Shown here: one piece after another, positions 10,611-25,600 of the stretch
How positions within the stretch are numbered: position 1 is the first letter of the stretch
Layout: every line of letters starts with the position of its first letter
Source: Toxotes chatareus
Lineage: Eukaryota > Chordata > Actinopteri > Toxotidae
Direction: 5' to 3'
Length of the DNA: 64,000 nt
Assembly (NCBI GenBank): GCA_016801885.1
Contig: CM028897.1
Span: 1,557,001 to 1,621,000, forward strand
Made by a program: the position numbers and the translations under genes
The notes under the pieces: generated by a model
Told to the model about the DNA's origin: nothing
Databases searched by the model: none
Seen by the model: only the letters and a program-made list of their open reading frames with translations

Positions 10611-13600
10611 GTCAAAAAAAGTCATACTTTATTTTGGCCTAAAGATGGTTATTGCATAGTAAGGCGTCAAAATCGGCCAAAAAAAGTCAAAAAAAATTTC
10701 GGCCTCAAAATGTCATAAAAAACATCATAGTATAGTATGCCATTTTTTTCGGGCAAAAAACGTCAAAAAATTTTTCGGCCTCAAACTGTCATAGTATTGT
10801 AAGGCGTCAAAATCGGCCAAAAAATGTCAAAAAAATTTTCGGCCTCAAAAAGTCATAAAAAATGTCATAGTATAGTATGCCGTTTTTTTCGGGCAAAAAA
10901 AGTCAAAAAATTTTTCGGCCTCAAAATGTCATAAAAAACGTCATAGTATAGTATGCCGTTTTTTTTCGGGCAAAAAAAGTCAAAAATTTTTTCGGCCTCA
11001 AAATGTCATAAAAAACGTCATAGTATAGTAAGGCGTCAAAATCAGGAAAAAAAGGCAACAATTTTTTCAGCCTCAAAATGTCATAAAAAACGTCATAGTA
11101 TAGGATGGCGTGTTTTTCGGGCAAAAAAAGTCAAAAAAATTTTCGGCCTCAAAATGTCATAAAGAACGTCATAGTATAGTAAGGCGTCAAAATCGGGCAA
11201 AAAAAGTCAAAATTTTTTTCGGCCTCAAAATGTCATGAAAAACGTCATAGTATAGTATGGCGTTTTTTTCGGGCAAAAAAAGTCACAATTTTTTTCGGCC
11301 TCAAAATGTCATAAAAAACGTCATAGTATAGTATGCCGTTTTTTTTGGGCAAAAAAAGTCAAAAAAATTTTCGGCCTCAAAAAGTCATAAAAAACATCAT
11401 AGTATAGTATGCCATTTTTTTCGGTCAAAAAAAGTCAAAAAATTTTTCGGCCTCAAAATATCATAAAAAACGTCATAGTATAGTATGCCGTTTTTTTCAG
11501 GCAAAAAAAGTCAAAAAATTTTTCGGCCTCAAAAAGTCATAAAAAAACATCATAGTATAGTAAGGCGTCAAAATCGGGCAAAAAAAGTCAAAAAAATTTT
11601 CGGCCTCAAAATGTCATAGAAAACGTCATAGTATAGTATGCCGTTTTTTTCAGGCAAAAAAAGTCAAAAAATTTTTCGGCCTCAAAAAGTCATAAAAAAA
11701 ATCATAGTATAGTAAGGCGTCAAAATCGGGCAAAAAAAGTCAAAAAAATTTTCGGCCTCAAAATGTCATAGAAAACGTCATAGTATAGTAAGGCGTCAAA
11801 ATCGGGCAAAAAAAGTCAAATTTTTTTTCGGCCTCAAAATATCATAAAAAACGTCATAGTATAGTATGGCGTTTTTTTCGGGCAAAAAAAGTCAAAAAAA
11901 TTTTCGGCCTCAAAAAGTCATAAAAAACGTCATAGTATAGTATGGCGTTTTTTTGGGCAAAAAAAGTCAAAATTTCTTTCGGCCTCAAAATGTCATAAAA
12001 AATGTCATAGTATAGTATGCCGTTTTTTTCGGTCAAAAAAAGTCAAAAAAATTTTCGGCCTCAAAATGTCATAAAAAACGTCATAGTATAGTAAGGCGTC
12101 AAAATCGGGCAAAAAAAGTCAAAATTTTTTTCGGCCTCAAAATGTCATGAAAAACGTCATAGTATAGTATGCCGTTTTTTTCGGGCAAAAAACGTCAAAA
12201 AAATTTTCGGCCTCAAACTGTCATAAAAAACGTCATAGTATTGTAAGGCGTCAAAATCGGCCAAAAAATGTCAAAAAATTTTTCTGCCTCAAAAAGTCAT
12301 AAAAAATGTCATAGTATAGTATGCCGTTTTTTTCGGGCAAAAAAAGTCAAAAAATTTTTCGGCCTCAAAATGTCATAAAAAACGTCATAGTATAGTATGC
12401 CGTTTTTTTCGGGCAAAAAAAGTCAGAAAAATTTTCGGCCTCAAAATGTCATAAAAAACGTCATAGTATGGCATGTTTTTCGGGCAAAAAAAGTCAAAAA
12501 AATTTTCGGCCTCAAAATGTCATAAAAAACGTCATAGTATGGCATGTTTTTCGGGCAAAAAAAGTCAAAAAAATTTTCGGCCTCAAAATGTCATAAAAAA
12601 ACGTCATAGTATAGTATGGCGTTTTTTTCGGGCAAAAAAAGTCAAAATTTTTTTCGGCCTCAAAATGTCATAAAAAACGTCATAGTATAGTATGCCGTTT
12701 TTTTCGGTCAAAAAAAGTCAAAAAAATTTTCGGCCTCAAAAAGTCATAAAAAACATCATAGTATAGTATGCCATTTTTTTCGGTCAAAAAAAGTCAAAAA
12801 AATTTTCGGCCTCAAAATGTCATAAAAAACGTCATAGTATAGTAAGGCGTCAAAATCGGGCAAAAAAAGTCAAAAAAATTTTCGGCCTCAAAATATCATA
12901 AAAAACGTCATAGTATAGTATGCCGTTTTTTTCAGGCAAAAAAAGTCAAAAATTTTTTCGGCCTCAAAATGTCATAAAAAACGTCATAGTATAGTATGCC
13001 GTTTTTTTCGGTCAAAAAGTCAAAAAATTTTTCGGCCTCAAAATGTCATAAAAAACGTCATAGTATAGTAAGGCGTCAAAATCGGGCAAAAAAAGTCAAA
13101 AAATTTTTCGGCCTCAAAATATCATGAAAAACGTCATAGTATAGTATGGCGTTTTTTCGAACAAAAAGTCAAAAAAATTTTTTCGGCCTCAAAATGTCAT
13201 AAAAAACGTCATAGTATAGTATGGCGTATTTTTTCGAACAAAAAGTCAAAAAAATTTTTCGGCCTCAAAAAGTCATAAAAAAACGTCATAGTATAGTATA
13301 GTATGGCGTTTTTCGAACAAAAAAAAAAAAGTCAAAATTTCTTTCGGCCTCAAAATGTCATAAAAAATGTCATAGTATAGTATGCCATTTTTTTCGGTCA
13401 AAAAAAGTCAAAAAATTTTTCGGCCTCAAAATGTCATAAAAAACGTCATAGTATAGTAAGGCGTCAAAATCGGGCAAAAAAAGTCAAAATTTTTTCGGCC
13501 TCAAAATGTCATGAAAAACGTCATAGTATAGTATGGCGTTTTTTTCGGGCAAAAAAAGTCAAAAAAATTTTCGGCCTCAAAAAGTCATAAAAAACGTCAT

Positions 13601-16600
13601 AGTATAGTAAGGCGTCAAAATCGGGCAAAAAAAGTCAAATTTTTTTTTCATAAAAACCTCAAAAGTATAAAACGTCATAGTATAATGCGCTTTTTTTCGT
13701 CAAAAGTCAAAAATTTTTCGCCTCAAAATGTCAAAAAAAACGTCATAGTATAGTATGCCGTTTTTTTTTTTCGGCCTCAAAAAGTCAAAAATTTTTTTCG
13801 GCCTCAAAAAGTCATAAAAAACGTCATAGTGTCATAGTAACGTCATAGTATAGTAGCGTTTTTTTTGGTCAAAAAGTCAAAAAATTTTTCGACCTCAAAA
13901 TGTTTATGTAGTTTTTCATAAAAAGTCAAAAAGTCAAAAATTTTTTCGGCCTCAAAATGTCATAAAAAACGTCATAGTATAGTATGCCGTTTTTTTCGGT
14001 CAAAAAAAGTCAAAAAATTTTTCGGCCTCAAAATGTCATAAAAAACGTCATAGTATAGTATAGTATAGGCGTTTTTTTTTTCAAAAAAGTCAAAAAATTT
14101 TTCGGCCTCAAAATGTCATAAAAAACGTCATAGTATAGTATGGCGTCTTTTTTCGGGCAAAAAAAGTCAAAAATTTTTTCGCCTCAAAATGTCATAAAAA
14201 ACGTCATAGTATAGTATGCCGTTTTTTCGGTCAAAAGTCAAAAAATTTTTCGGCCTCAAAATGTCATAAAAACGTCATAGTATAGTATGCCGCTTTTTTA
14301 AAGCGTTTTTTCGCCTCAAAATGTCATAAAAAACGTCATAAAAGTCAAAAATTTTTTCGGCCTCAAAAGTCATAAAAAAACGTCATAGTATAGTATGCGC
14401 GTTTTTCGCCTCAAAAGTCATAAAAAAAAGTCAAAAAGTCAAAAATTTTTTCGGCCTCAAAATGTCATAAAAAACCTCATAGTATAGTATGCCCTTTTTT
14501 TCGGTCAAAAAAAGTCAAAAAAATTTTCGGCCTCAAAATGTCATAAAAAACGTCATAGTATAGTAAGGCGTCAAACTCAGGCAAAAAAAGTCAAAAATTT
14601 TTTCGGCCTCAAAATATCATAAAAAACGTCATAGTATAGTATGCCGTTTTTTTCGGGCAAAAAAAGTCAAAAAAATTTTCGGCCTCAAAAAGTCATAAAA
14701 AACATCATAGTATAGTATGCCCTTTTTTTCGGTCAAAAAAAGTCAAAAAATTTTTCGGCCTCAAAATGTCATAAAAAACGTCATAGTATAGTAAGGCGTC
14801 AAAATCGGGCAAAAAAAGTCAAAAAAATTTTCGGCCTCAAAATATCATAAAAAACGTCATAGTATAGTATGCCGTTTTTTGGGCAAAAAGTCAAAAAATT
14901 TTCGGCCTCAAAATGTCATAAAAAGTCATAGTATAAAATTTTTTCGGCCTCAAAATGTCAAAAAAATTTTTTGTCAAAAAACGTCATAGTATAGTATGCG
15001 TTTTTTTTCGGCAAAAAAAGTCAAAATTTTTTCGGCCTCAAAATGTCATAAAAAACGTCATAGTATAGTATGGCGTTTTTCGGGCAAAAAAGTCAAAAAT
15101 TTTTTCGGCCTCAAAATGTCATAAAAAACGTCATAGTATAGTATTTTTTGGGCAAAAGTCAAAATTTTTCGGCCTCGTCATCAAAAAATAGTATGTCCGT
15201 CATTTTCTTTTTCGGGCAAAAAAAAGTCAAAATTTTTTCGGCCTCAAAATGTCATAAAAAACGTCATAGTATAGTATGCCCTTTTTTCGGTCAAAACGTC
15301 AAAAATTTTTCGCCTCAAAATGTCATAAAAACTTCATAGTATAGTCAAGGGTCATTTTTTCAGGCAAAAAAGTCAAAATTTTTTCGGCCTCAAAAGTCAT
15401 AAAAAAACGTCATAGTATAGTATATGCATTTTTTTTCGGGCAAAAAAGTCAAAAATTTTTCGGCCTCAAAATGTCATAAAAAACCTCATAGTATAGTATG
15501 CCCTTTTTTTCGGTCAAAAAAAGTCAAAAAAATTTTCGGCCTCAAAATGTCATAAAAAACGTCATAGTATAGTATAGTAAGGCGTCAAACTCAAAAGGCA
15601 AAAAGTCAAAATTTTTTCGGCCTCAAAATATCATAAAAAACGTCATAGTATAGTATGCCGTTTTTTTCGGGCAAAAAAAGTCAAAAAAATTTTCGGCCTC
15701 AAAAAGTCATAAAAAACATCATAGTATAGTATGCCCTTTTTTTCGGTCAAAAAAAGTCAAAAAATTTTTCGGCCTCAAAATGTCATAAAAAACGTCATAG
15801 TATAGTAAGGCGTCAAAATCGGGCAAAAAAAGTCAAAAAATTTTTTCGGCCTCAAAATATCATAAAAAACGTCATAGTATAGTATGCCGTTTTTTTCGGG
15901 CAAAAAAAGTCAAAAATTTTTCGGCCTCAAAATGTCATAAAAAACGTCATAGTATAGTATATGCTTTTTTTTCGGTCAAAAAGTCAAAAATTTTTCGCCT
16001 CAAAATGTCATAAAAAAACGTCATAGTATAGTAAGGCGTTTTTTCGGGCAAAAAAGTCAAAATTTTTTTCCGCCTCAAAATGTCATAAAAAACGTCATAG
16101 TATAGTATGCCGTTTTTTTCGGGCAAAAAAAGTCAAAAAATTTTTCGGCCTCAAAATGTCATAAAAAACTTCATAGTATAGTATGGCGTTTTTTTCGGGC
16201 AAAAAAAGTCAAAAATTTTTTCGGCCTCAAAAAGTCATAAAAAACGTCATAGTATAGTATGGCGTTTTTTTCGGGCAAAAAAAGTCAAAAATTTTTTCGG
16301 CCTCAAAATGTCATAAAAAACCTCATAGTATAGTATGCCCTTTTTTTCGGTCAAAAAAAGTCAAAAAAATTTTCGGCCTCAAAATGTCATAAAAAACGTC
16401 ATAGTATAGCGTCATTTTTCAGGCAAAAAGTCAAAAATTTTTCGGCCTCAAAATATCATAAAAAAACGTCATAGTATAGTATATGCCGTTTTTTTTCGGG
16501 CAAAAAAGTCAAAAAAAATTTTTCGGCCTCAAAAAGTCATAAAACATCATCATAGTATAGTATGCCTTTTTTTCGGTCAAAAAAAGTCAAAAAATTTTTC

Positions 16601-19600
16601 GGCCTCAAAATGTCATAAAAAACGTCATAGTATAGTAAGGCGTCAAAATCGGGCAAAAAAAGTCAAAAATTTTTTCGGCCTCAAAATGTCATAAAAAACG
16701 TCATAGTATAGTATGGCGTTTTTTCGGGCAAAAAAAGTCAAAAAATTTTTCGGCCTCAAAATGTCATAAAAAAAAACATCATAGTATAGTATGCAAAAAG
16801 TCAAAAATTTTTTTCAAAATGTTCATAGTATAGTAAAAAAGTCAAAAAAAAATTTTTCGGCCTCAAAATGTCATAAAAAACGTCATAGTATAGTAAGGCG
16901 TCAAAATCGGCCAAAAAAAGTCAAAAATTTTTTCGGCCTCAAAATGTCATAAAAAACGTCATAGTATAGTATGACGTTTTTTTCGGGAAAAAAAAGTCAA
17001 AAATTTTTCGGCCTGAAAATGTCATAAAAAACATCATAGTATGGTATGGCGTTTTTTTCAGGCAAAAAAAGTCAAAATTTTTTTCGGCCTCAAAATGTCA
17101 TAAAAAACGTCATAGTATAGTATGGCGTTTTTTTCGGGCAAAAAAAGTCAAAAAATTTTTCGCCTCAAAATGTCATAAAAACCTCATAGTATAGTATATG
17201 CGCTTTTTTCGGTCAAAAAAAGTCAAAATGTCATAAAAAATAATTTTTCGCCTCAAAATGTCATAAAAACGTCATAGTATAGTATGCCGTTTTTTTCGGG
17301 CAAAAAGTCAAAAATTTTTCGGCCTCAAAATGTCATAAAAAATCATAGTATAGCAAAAAAAGTCAAAAATTTTTTCGCCTCAAAATGTCATAAAAAACGT
17401 CATAGTATAGTATGGCGTTTTTTCGAACAAAAAAGTCAAAAAAATTTTCGGCCTCAAAAAGTCATAAAAAACCTCATAGTATAGTATGCCCTTTTTTTTC
17501 GGTCAAAAAAAGTCAAAAAAATTTTCGGCCTCAAAATGTCATAAAAAACGTCATAGTATAGTAAGGCGTCAAAATCGGGCAAAAAAAGTCAAAAATTTTT
17601 CGGCCTCAAAATGTCATAAAAAACGTCATAGTATAGTATGCCGTTTTTTTCGGGCAAAAAAAGTCAAAAAATTTTTTTCGCCTCAAAATGTCATAAAAAA
17701 CGTCATAGTATAGTATGGCGTTTTTTTCGGGCAAAAAAGTCAAAATTTTTTTAGCCTCAAAATGTCATAAAAAACGTCATAGTAGTATATGGCGTTTTTT
17801 TCGACAAAAAGTCAAAAAATTTTTTCGGCCTCAAAATGTCATAAAAAACGTCATAGTATAGTATGCCGTTTTTTTCGGTCAAAAAAAGTCAAAAATTTTT
17901 TCGGCCTCAAAAAGTCATAAAAAACGTCATAGTATAGTATATGGCGTCAAAATCGAATGTCAAAAAAGTCAAAAATTTTTTCGCCTCAAAATGTCATAAA
18001 AACGTCATAGTATAGTAGTATGTTTTTTTCGGGCAAAAAAGTCAAAAATTTTTTTCGGCCTCAAAATGTCATAAAAACGCGTCATAGTATAGTATGGCGT
18101 TTTTTCGGGGCAAAAAAGTCAAAAATTTTTTCGGCCTCAAAATGTCATAAAAACGTCATAGTATAGTATGGCGTTTTTTCGGTCAAAAAAGTCAAAATTT
18201 TTTCGGCCTCAAAATGTCATAAAAAACGTCATAGTATAGTATGGCGTTTTTTTTCGGAACAAAAAGTCAAAAATTTTTTCGGCCTCAAAATGTCAAAAAA
18301 ACGTCATAGTATAGTATGCCGTTTTTTCAGGCATAAAAAAAAAAGTCAAAAATTTTTTCGGCCTCAAAATGTCATAAAAACGTCATAGTATAGTATGCCG
18401 TTTTTTCGGGCAAAAAAAGTCAAAAAATTTTTCGCCTTGTCGCCTCATAGTATAATGGCGTCATCAGACAAAAAAAGTCAAAATTTTTTTAGCCTAAAGT
18501 ATGCGTCATAGTATAGTATGGCGTTTTTTCGGGCAAAAAGTCAAAATTTTTTTTTTCGGCCTCAAAATGTCATAAAAAACGTCATAGTATAGTATGCCGT
18601 TTTTTTCGGGCAAAAAGTCAAAAATTTTTCGGCCTCAAAATGTCATAAAAAACGTCATAGTATAGTATAGGCGCTTTTTTTTCGAAGGCAAAAAAGTCAA
18701 AAATTTTTTCGGCCTCAAAATGTCATAAAAAACGTCATAGTATAGTATGCCGTTTTTTTCGGGCAAAAAAAGTCAAAAAATTTTTTCGGCCTCAAAATGT
18801 CATAAAAAACGTCATAGTATAGTATGCCGTTTTTTTCGGGCAAAAAAAAGTCAAAATTTTTTTCGGCCTCAAAATGTCAAAAAAAAACGTCATAGTATAG
18901 TATGGCGTTTTTTCGGGCAAAAAGTCAAAATTTTTTTTTCGCCTCAAAATGTCATAAAAAACGTCATAGTATAGTATGGCGTCATTTTTTTCGGGCAAAA
19001 AGTCAAAAAATTTTTTTTCGGCCTCAAAATGTCATAAAAAACGTCATAGTATAGTATGCCGTTTTTTCGGGCAAAAAGTCAAAAAATTTTTTCGGCCTCA
19101 AAAAACTTTTTATAGCCTCAAAATCGGGCAAAAAGTCAAAAATTTTCGCCTCAAAAGTCATAAGCTCATAGTATAGTAAGCCATTTTTCGGGCAAAAAAG
19201 TCAAAAAATTTTTCGGCCTCAAAATGTCAAAAAAAACGTCATAGTATAGTATGCGTTTTTTCGGGCAAAAAGTCAAAAAAAATTTTTTTCGGCCTCAAAA
19301 TGTCATAAAAAACGCGTCATAGTATAGTATGCCGTTTTTTTCGGGCAAAAAAGTCAAAAAATTTTTCGGCCTCAAAATGTCATAAAAAACGTCATAGTAT
19401 AGTATAGGCGTTTTTTCGGGCAAAAAAAAAAGTCAATTTTTTTTCGGCCTCAAATGTCATAAAAACGCGTCATAGTATAGTATAGTATGCCAAAAAAAAA
19501 GTCAAAAAAATTTTTTTTTCAAAATGTCATAAAAAAAAGTCATAGTATAATGGCGTTTTTTTTCGGCCTCAAAATGTCATAAAAAACGTCATAGTATAGT

Positions 19601-22600
19601 ATGGCGTTTTTTTCGGGCAAAAAGTCAAAATTTTTTTCGGCCTCAAAATGTCATAAAAAACGTCATCATAGTATAGTATGCCGTTTTTTTTCGGGCAAAA
19701 AAGTCAAAATTTTTTCGGCCTCAAAATGTCATAAAAAACGTCATAGTATAGTATGCCGCGTTTTTTTCGGCAAAAAAGTCAAAATTTTTTTCGGCCTCAA
19801 AATGTCATAAAAAACGCGTCATAGTATAGTATGCGTTTTTTTTCGGAAAAAAAAAGTCAAAAAATTTTTTCGCCTCAAAATGTCATAAAAAACGTCATAG
19901 TATAGTAGTAGGCGTTTTTTCGGGCAAAAAAGTCAAAAAATTTTTTTCGGCCTCAAAATGTCATAAAAAACGTCATCATAGTATAGTATGGCGTTTTTTT
20001 CGGCAAAAAGTCAAAAATTTTTTCGGCCTCAAAATGTCATAAAAAACGTCATAGTATAGTATGGCGTATGCCGTTTTTCGGCCAAAAAGTCAAAAAAATT
20101 TTCGGCCTCAAAAAAAATGTCATCAAAAAACGTCATAGTATAGTATGGCGTTTTTTTCGGGCAAAAAAAAAAGTCAAAAAAAATTTTTTCGGCCTCAAAA
20201 TGTCATAAAAAACGTCATAGTATAGTATGGCGTTTTTTCGGGCAAAAAAGTCAAAAATTTTTTCGCCTCAAAAAATGTCATAAAAAACGTCATAGTATAG
20301 TATATGCGTTTTTTTCGGGCAAAAAGTCAAAAAATTTTTCGGCCTCAAAATGTCATAAAAAAACATAGTATAGTATAGTATTTTCGGGCAAAAAAAGTTT
20401 TTTCGCCTCAAAAAACGTCATAGTATAAAAATTTTTTTCGGCCTCAAAAAATGTCAAAATGTCATAAAAAACGTCATAGTATAGTATGTAAGCGTTTTTT
20501 CGGGCAAAAAGTCAAAATTTTTTCGGCCTCAAAATGTCATAAAAAACGTCATAGTATAGTATGGCGTTTTTTCGGGCAAAAAAAGTCAAAAATTTTTTCG
20601 GCCTCAAAATGTCATAAAAACGTCATAGTATATAGTATCGGGCAAAAAGTTTTTTTTCGGCCTCAAAAAAGTCAAAATTTTTTTTAGTATGGCGCCTCAA
20701 AATGTCATCAAAAAACGTCATAGTATAGTATGGCGTTTTTTTCGAACAAAAAGTCAAAAATTTTTTCGGCCTCAAAATGTCATAAAAAACGTCATAGTAT
20801 AGTAAATTTTTCGGACAAAAAGTCAAAAAATTTTTCGGCCTCAAAATGTCATAAAAACGTCATAAAACGTATAGTATAGTATAGCGTCAAAAGGCGTCAA
20901 AATCGGACAAAAAAGTCAAAATTTTTTCGCCTCAAAATGTCATAAAAAACGTCATAGTATAGTATGGCGTTTTTTTCGGGCAAAAAAGTCAAAAATTTTT
21001 TCGGCCTCAAAATGTCATAAAAAACGTCATAGTATAGTATGGCGTTTTTTTCGGGCAAAAAGTCAAAATTTTTCGGCCTCAAAATGTCATAAAAAACGTC
21101 ATAGTATAGTATGCCGTTTTTTTTCGGGCAAAAAAAAAGTCAAAAATTTTTTCGGCCTCAAAATGTCATAAAAAACGTCATAGTATATAGTCAAAAAAAA
21201 GGCGTCAAAATCGGGCAAAAAAAAAAAAATTTTTTTCGGCCTCAAAATGTCATCAAAAAAAAACGTCATATAGTATAGTATGGTTTTTTTTTCGGCAAAA
21301 AGTCAAAAATTTTTTCGCCTCAAAATGTCATAAAAAACGTCATAGTATAGTATGCCGTTTTTTTCGGGCAAAAAGTCAAAAATTTTTCGCCTCAAAATGT
21401 CATAAAAAACGTCATAGTATAGTATGGCGTTTTTTTCGGGCAAAAAGTCAAAAAAATTTTTCGGCCTCAAAATGTCATAAAAAACGTCATAGTATAGTAT
21501 GGCGTTTTTTCGGGCAAAAAGTCAAATTTTTTTCGCCTCAAAAATCATCATTTCGCCTCAAAATGTCATAAGCGTCATAGTATAGTAAAAATTTTTTTTC
21601 GGTCAAAAAAGTCAAAAAGTTTTTCGGCCTCAAAAAGTCATCAAAAATGTCAAAACGTCATAGTATAGTATAGTATAGCGTTTTTTTCGGGTCATAAAAA
21701 AAAAAAGTCAAAAATTTTTTCGGCCTCAAAATGTCATAAAAAACGTCATCATAGTATAGTATGCCGTTTTTTTTTCGGTCAAAAAAAAAAATTTTTTTCG
21801 GCCTCAAAATGTCATAAAAAACGTCATAGTATAGTATGGCGTTTTTTCGGGCAAAAAGTCAAAAAATTTTTTCGCCTCAAAATGTCATAAAAAACGTCAT
21901 AGTATAGTATGGCGTTTTTTCGGTCAAAAAAGTCAAAAATTTTTTCGCCTCAAAATGTCATAAAAAACGTCATAGTATAGTAAGGCGTCAAAATCGGGGC
22001 AAAAAAAAAGTCAAATTTTTTTTCGGCCTCAAAATGTCATAAAAAACGTCATAGTATAGTATGCCGTTTTTTTCGGGCAAAAAGTCAAAAATTTTTTTCG
22101 GCCTCAAAATGTCATAAAAACGTCATAGTATAGTATGCGTTTTTTCGGTCAAAAAAGTCAAAAAATTTTTCGGCCTCAAAATGTCATAAAAAACGTCATA
22201 GTATAGTATGGCGCTTTTTTCAGGCAAAAAAGTCAAAAATTTTTTCGGGTCATAAAAAAGTCATAGTAAATGGCGCTTTTTTTTTCAAAAAATTTTTCGG
22301 CCTCAAAATGTCATAAAAAACGTCATAGTAGTATAGTAAGGCGTCAAAATCGGGCAAAAAAAAGTCAAAAATTTTTTCGCCTCAAAATGTCATAAAAAAC
22401 GTCATAGTATAGTATGCGTTTTTTCGGTCAAAAAAAAAAGTCAAAAATTTTTTCGGCCTCAAAATGTCATAAAAAACGTCATAGTATAGTATAGTATGGC
22501 GTTTTTCGGGCAAAAAAGTCAAAAAATTTTTTTCGGCCTCAAAATGTCATAAAAAACGTCATAGTATAGTATGCCGTTTTTTCCGGGCAAAAAAAGTCAA

Positions 22601-25600
22601 AAATTTTTTCGCCTCAAAATGTCAAAAAAAAACGTCATAGTATAGTATGGCGTCAAAATCATAGGGCAAAAAGTCAAAAATTTTTTCGGCCTCAAAATGT
22701 CATAAAAAAACGTCATAGTATAGTATGGCGTTTTTTTCGGGCAAAAAAAGTCAAAAATTTTTTCGGCCTCAAAATGTCATAAAAAACGTCATAGTATAGT
22801 AAGGCGTTTTTTCGGGCAAAAAATGTCAAAAATTTTTTCGGCCTCAAAATGTCATAAAAAAACGTCATAGTATAGTATAGCGCTTTTTTTTGGTCAAAAA
22901 GTCAAAAAATTTTTCGGCCTCAAAATGTCAAAAAAACGTCATAGTATAGTCAAAAGGCGTCAAAAATTTTTCGGACAAAAAAGTCATAAAAAAATTTTTC
23001 GGCCTCAAAAAGTCAAAAATTTTTTCGCCTCGTCATAGTATAGTATGGCGTATAAAAAAGTTTTTTCGGGTCAAAAAGTCAAAAATTTTTCGCCTCAAAA
23101 TGTCAAAAAAAAACGTCATAGTATAGTATAGCGTTTTTTCGGGCAAACAAAAAAAAAAGTCAAAATTTTTCGGCCTCAAAATGTCATAAAAAACGTCATA
23201 GTATAGTATGGCGTTTTTTTCAAAATCGGGCAAAAAAAAGTCAAAAATTTTTCGGCCTCAAAATGTCATAAAAACGTCATAGTATAGTATGCGCGCTTTT
23301 TTCGGGCAAAAAAGTCAAAATTTTTTCGGCCTCAAAATGTCATAAAAACGTCATAGTATAGTATGCCGTTTTTTCGGGCAAAAAGTCAAAATTTTTTTTC
23401 GCCTCAAAATGTCATAAAAAACGTCATAGTATAGTATGGCGTTTTTCGGGCAAAAAAAAAGTCAAAATTTTTCGGCCTCAAAATGTCATAAAAAACGTCA
23501 TAGTATAAATAGTATAGTATAGTTTGGCGTTTTTTTAGTATAGGGGCAAAAAAGTCAAAATTTTTTTCGGCCTCAAAATGTCATAAAAAACGTCATAGTA
23601 TAGTATGCCGTTTTTTTCGGGCAAAAAAAGTCAAAAATTTTTCGGCCTCAAAATGTCATAAAAAACGTCATAGTATAGTATGGCGTTTTTTCGGGCAAAA
23701 AAGTCAAAAAATTTTTTCGGCCTCAAAATGTCATAAAAAACGTCATAGTATAGTATGGCGTTTTTTCGGGCAAAAAAAGTCAAAAATTTTTTCGGCCTCA
23801 AAATGTCATAAAAACGTCATAGTATAGTATGGCGTTTTTTTCGGGCAAAAAAAGTCAAAATTTTTTCGGCCTCAAAATGTCATAAAAAACGTCATAGTAT
23901 AGTATGCCGTTTTTTTCGGTCAAAAAAAGTCAAAAAAAATTTTCGGCCTCAAAATGTCATAAAAAACGTCATAGTATAGTAAGGCGTCAAAATCGGGCAA
24001 AAAAAGTCAAAAATTTTTTCGGCCTCAAAATGTCATAAAAAACGTCATAGTATAGTATGGCGTTTTTTCGGGCCTCAAAAAGTCATAAAAAATATTTTTC
24101 GGCCTCAAAATGTCATCAAAAAAACGTCATAGTATAGTATGGCGTTTTTTCGGCAAAAAGTCAAAAATTTTTTCGCCTCAAAATGTCATAAAAACGTCAT
24201 AGTATAGTATGGCGTTTTTTCGGGCCAAAAAAGTCAAAAATTTTTCGGCCTCAAAATGTCATAAAAAACGTCATAGTATATAGTATGGCGTTTTTTCGGA
24301 CAAAAAAAGTCAAAAATTTTCGCCTCAAAATGTCAAAAAACGCGTCATAGTATAGTATGGCGTTTTTTCGGGCAAAAAGTCAAAAATTTTTTCGCCTCAA
24401 AATGTCATAAAAACGCGTCATAGTATAGTATAAAGCGTTTTTTTCGGGGTCAAAAAAGTCAAAATTTTTTCGGCCTCAAAAAGTCATAAAAACGTCATAG
24501 TATAGTATGCCGTTTTTTCGGTCAAAAAGTCAAAAAATTTTCGGCCTCCTCAAAATGTCATAAAAAAACGTCATAGTATAGTATAGGCCTCAAAATCGGT
24601 CAAAAAAGTCAAAATTTTTTTCGGCCTCAAAATTTCATAAAAAATGTCATAAAATAGTCATAGTATAGTAGTAAGGCGTTTTTTCGGGCAAAAAGTCAAA
24701 AAATTTTTTCGGCCTCAAAATGTCATAAAAAAACGTCATAGTATAGTATGGCGTTTTTTTCGGGCAAAAAAAGTCAAAAAATTTTTTCGGCCTCAAAATG
24801 TCATAAAAAACGTCATAGTATAGTATGCCCTTTTTTTCGGTCAAAAAGTCAAAAATTTTTTTCGGCCTCAAAATGTCATAAAAAACGTCATAGTATAGTA
24901 AGGCGTCAAAATTTTTCAAAATGTCAAAAAAGTCAAAAATTTTTTCGCCTCAAAATGTCATAAAAAACGTCATAGTATAGTATGGCGTTTTTTTCGGGCA
25001 AAAAAAGTCAAAAAATTTTTTCGGCCTCAAAAAGTCATAAAAAACGTCATAGTATAGTATGGCGTTTTTTTCGGGCAAAAAAAGTCAAAATTTTTTTCGG
25101 CCTCAAAAGTCAAAAAAAAAAACGTCATAGTATAGTATAGTATGCGTTTTTTTCGGTCAAAAAGTCAAAAATTTTTTCGGCCTCAAAATGTCATAAAAAA
25201 CGTCATAGTATAGTATGGCGTTTTTTCGGCAAAAAAAAGTCAAAAATTTTCGGCCTCAAAATGTCATAAAAAACGTCGTCATAGTATAGTATGTCAAATT
25301 TTTTTCGGCAAAAAGTCAAAAAAATTTTTCGCCTCAAAAGTCATAAAAAACGTCAATAGTATAGTATAGTATGGCGTTTTTTCGGGCAAAAAGTCAAAAA
25401 ATTTTTTCGGCCTCAAATGTCATAAAAACGTCATAGTATAGTATGGCGCTTTTTCGGTCAAAAAGTCAAAAAAAGTCAAAAAAAATAGTATTTTTCGGCC
25501 TCAAAAAGTCATAAAAACCTCATAACGTATAGTATAGTAGGCGTTTTTTTCAGGCAAAAAGTCAAAAATTTTTCGCCTCAAAATGTCATAAAAACGTCAT

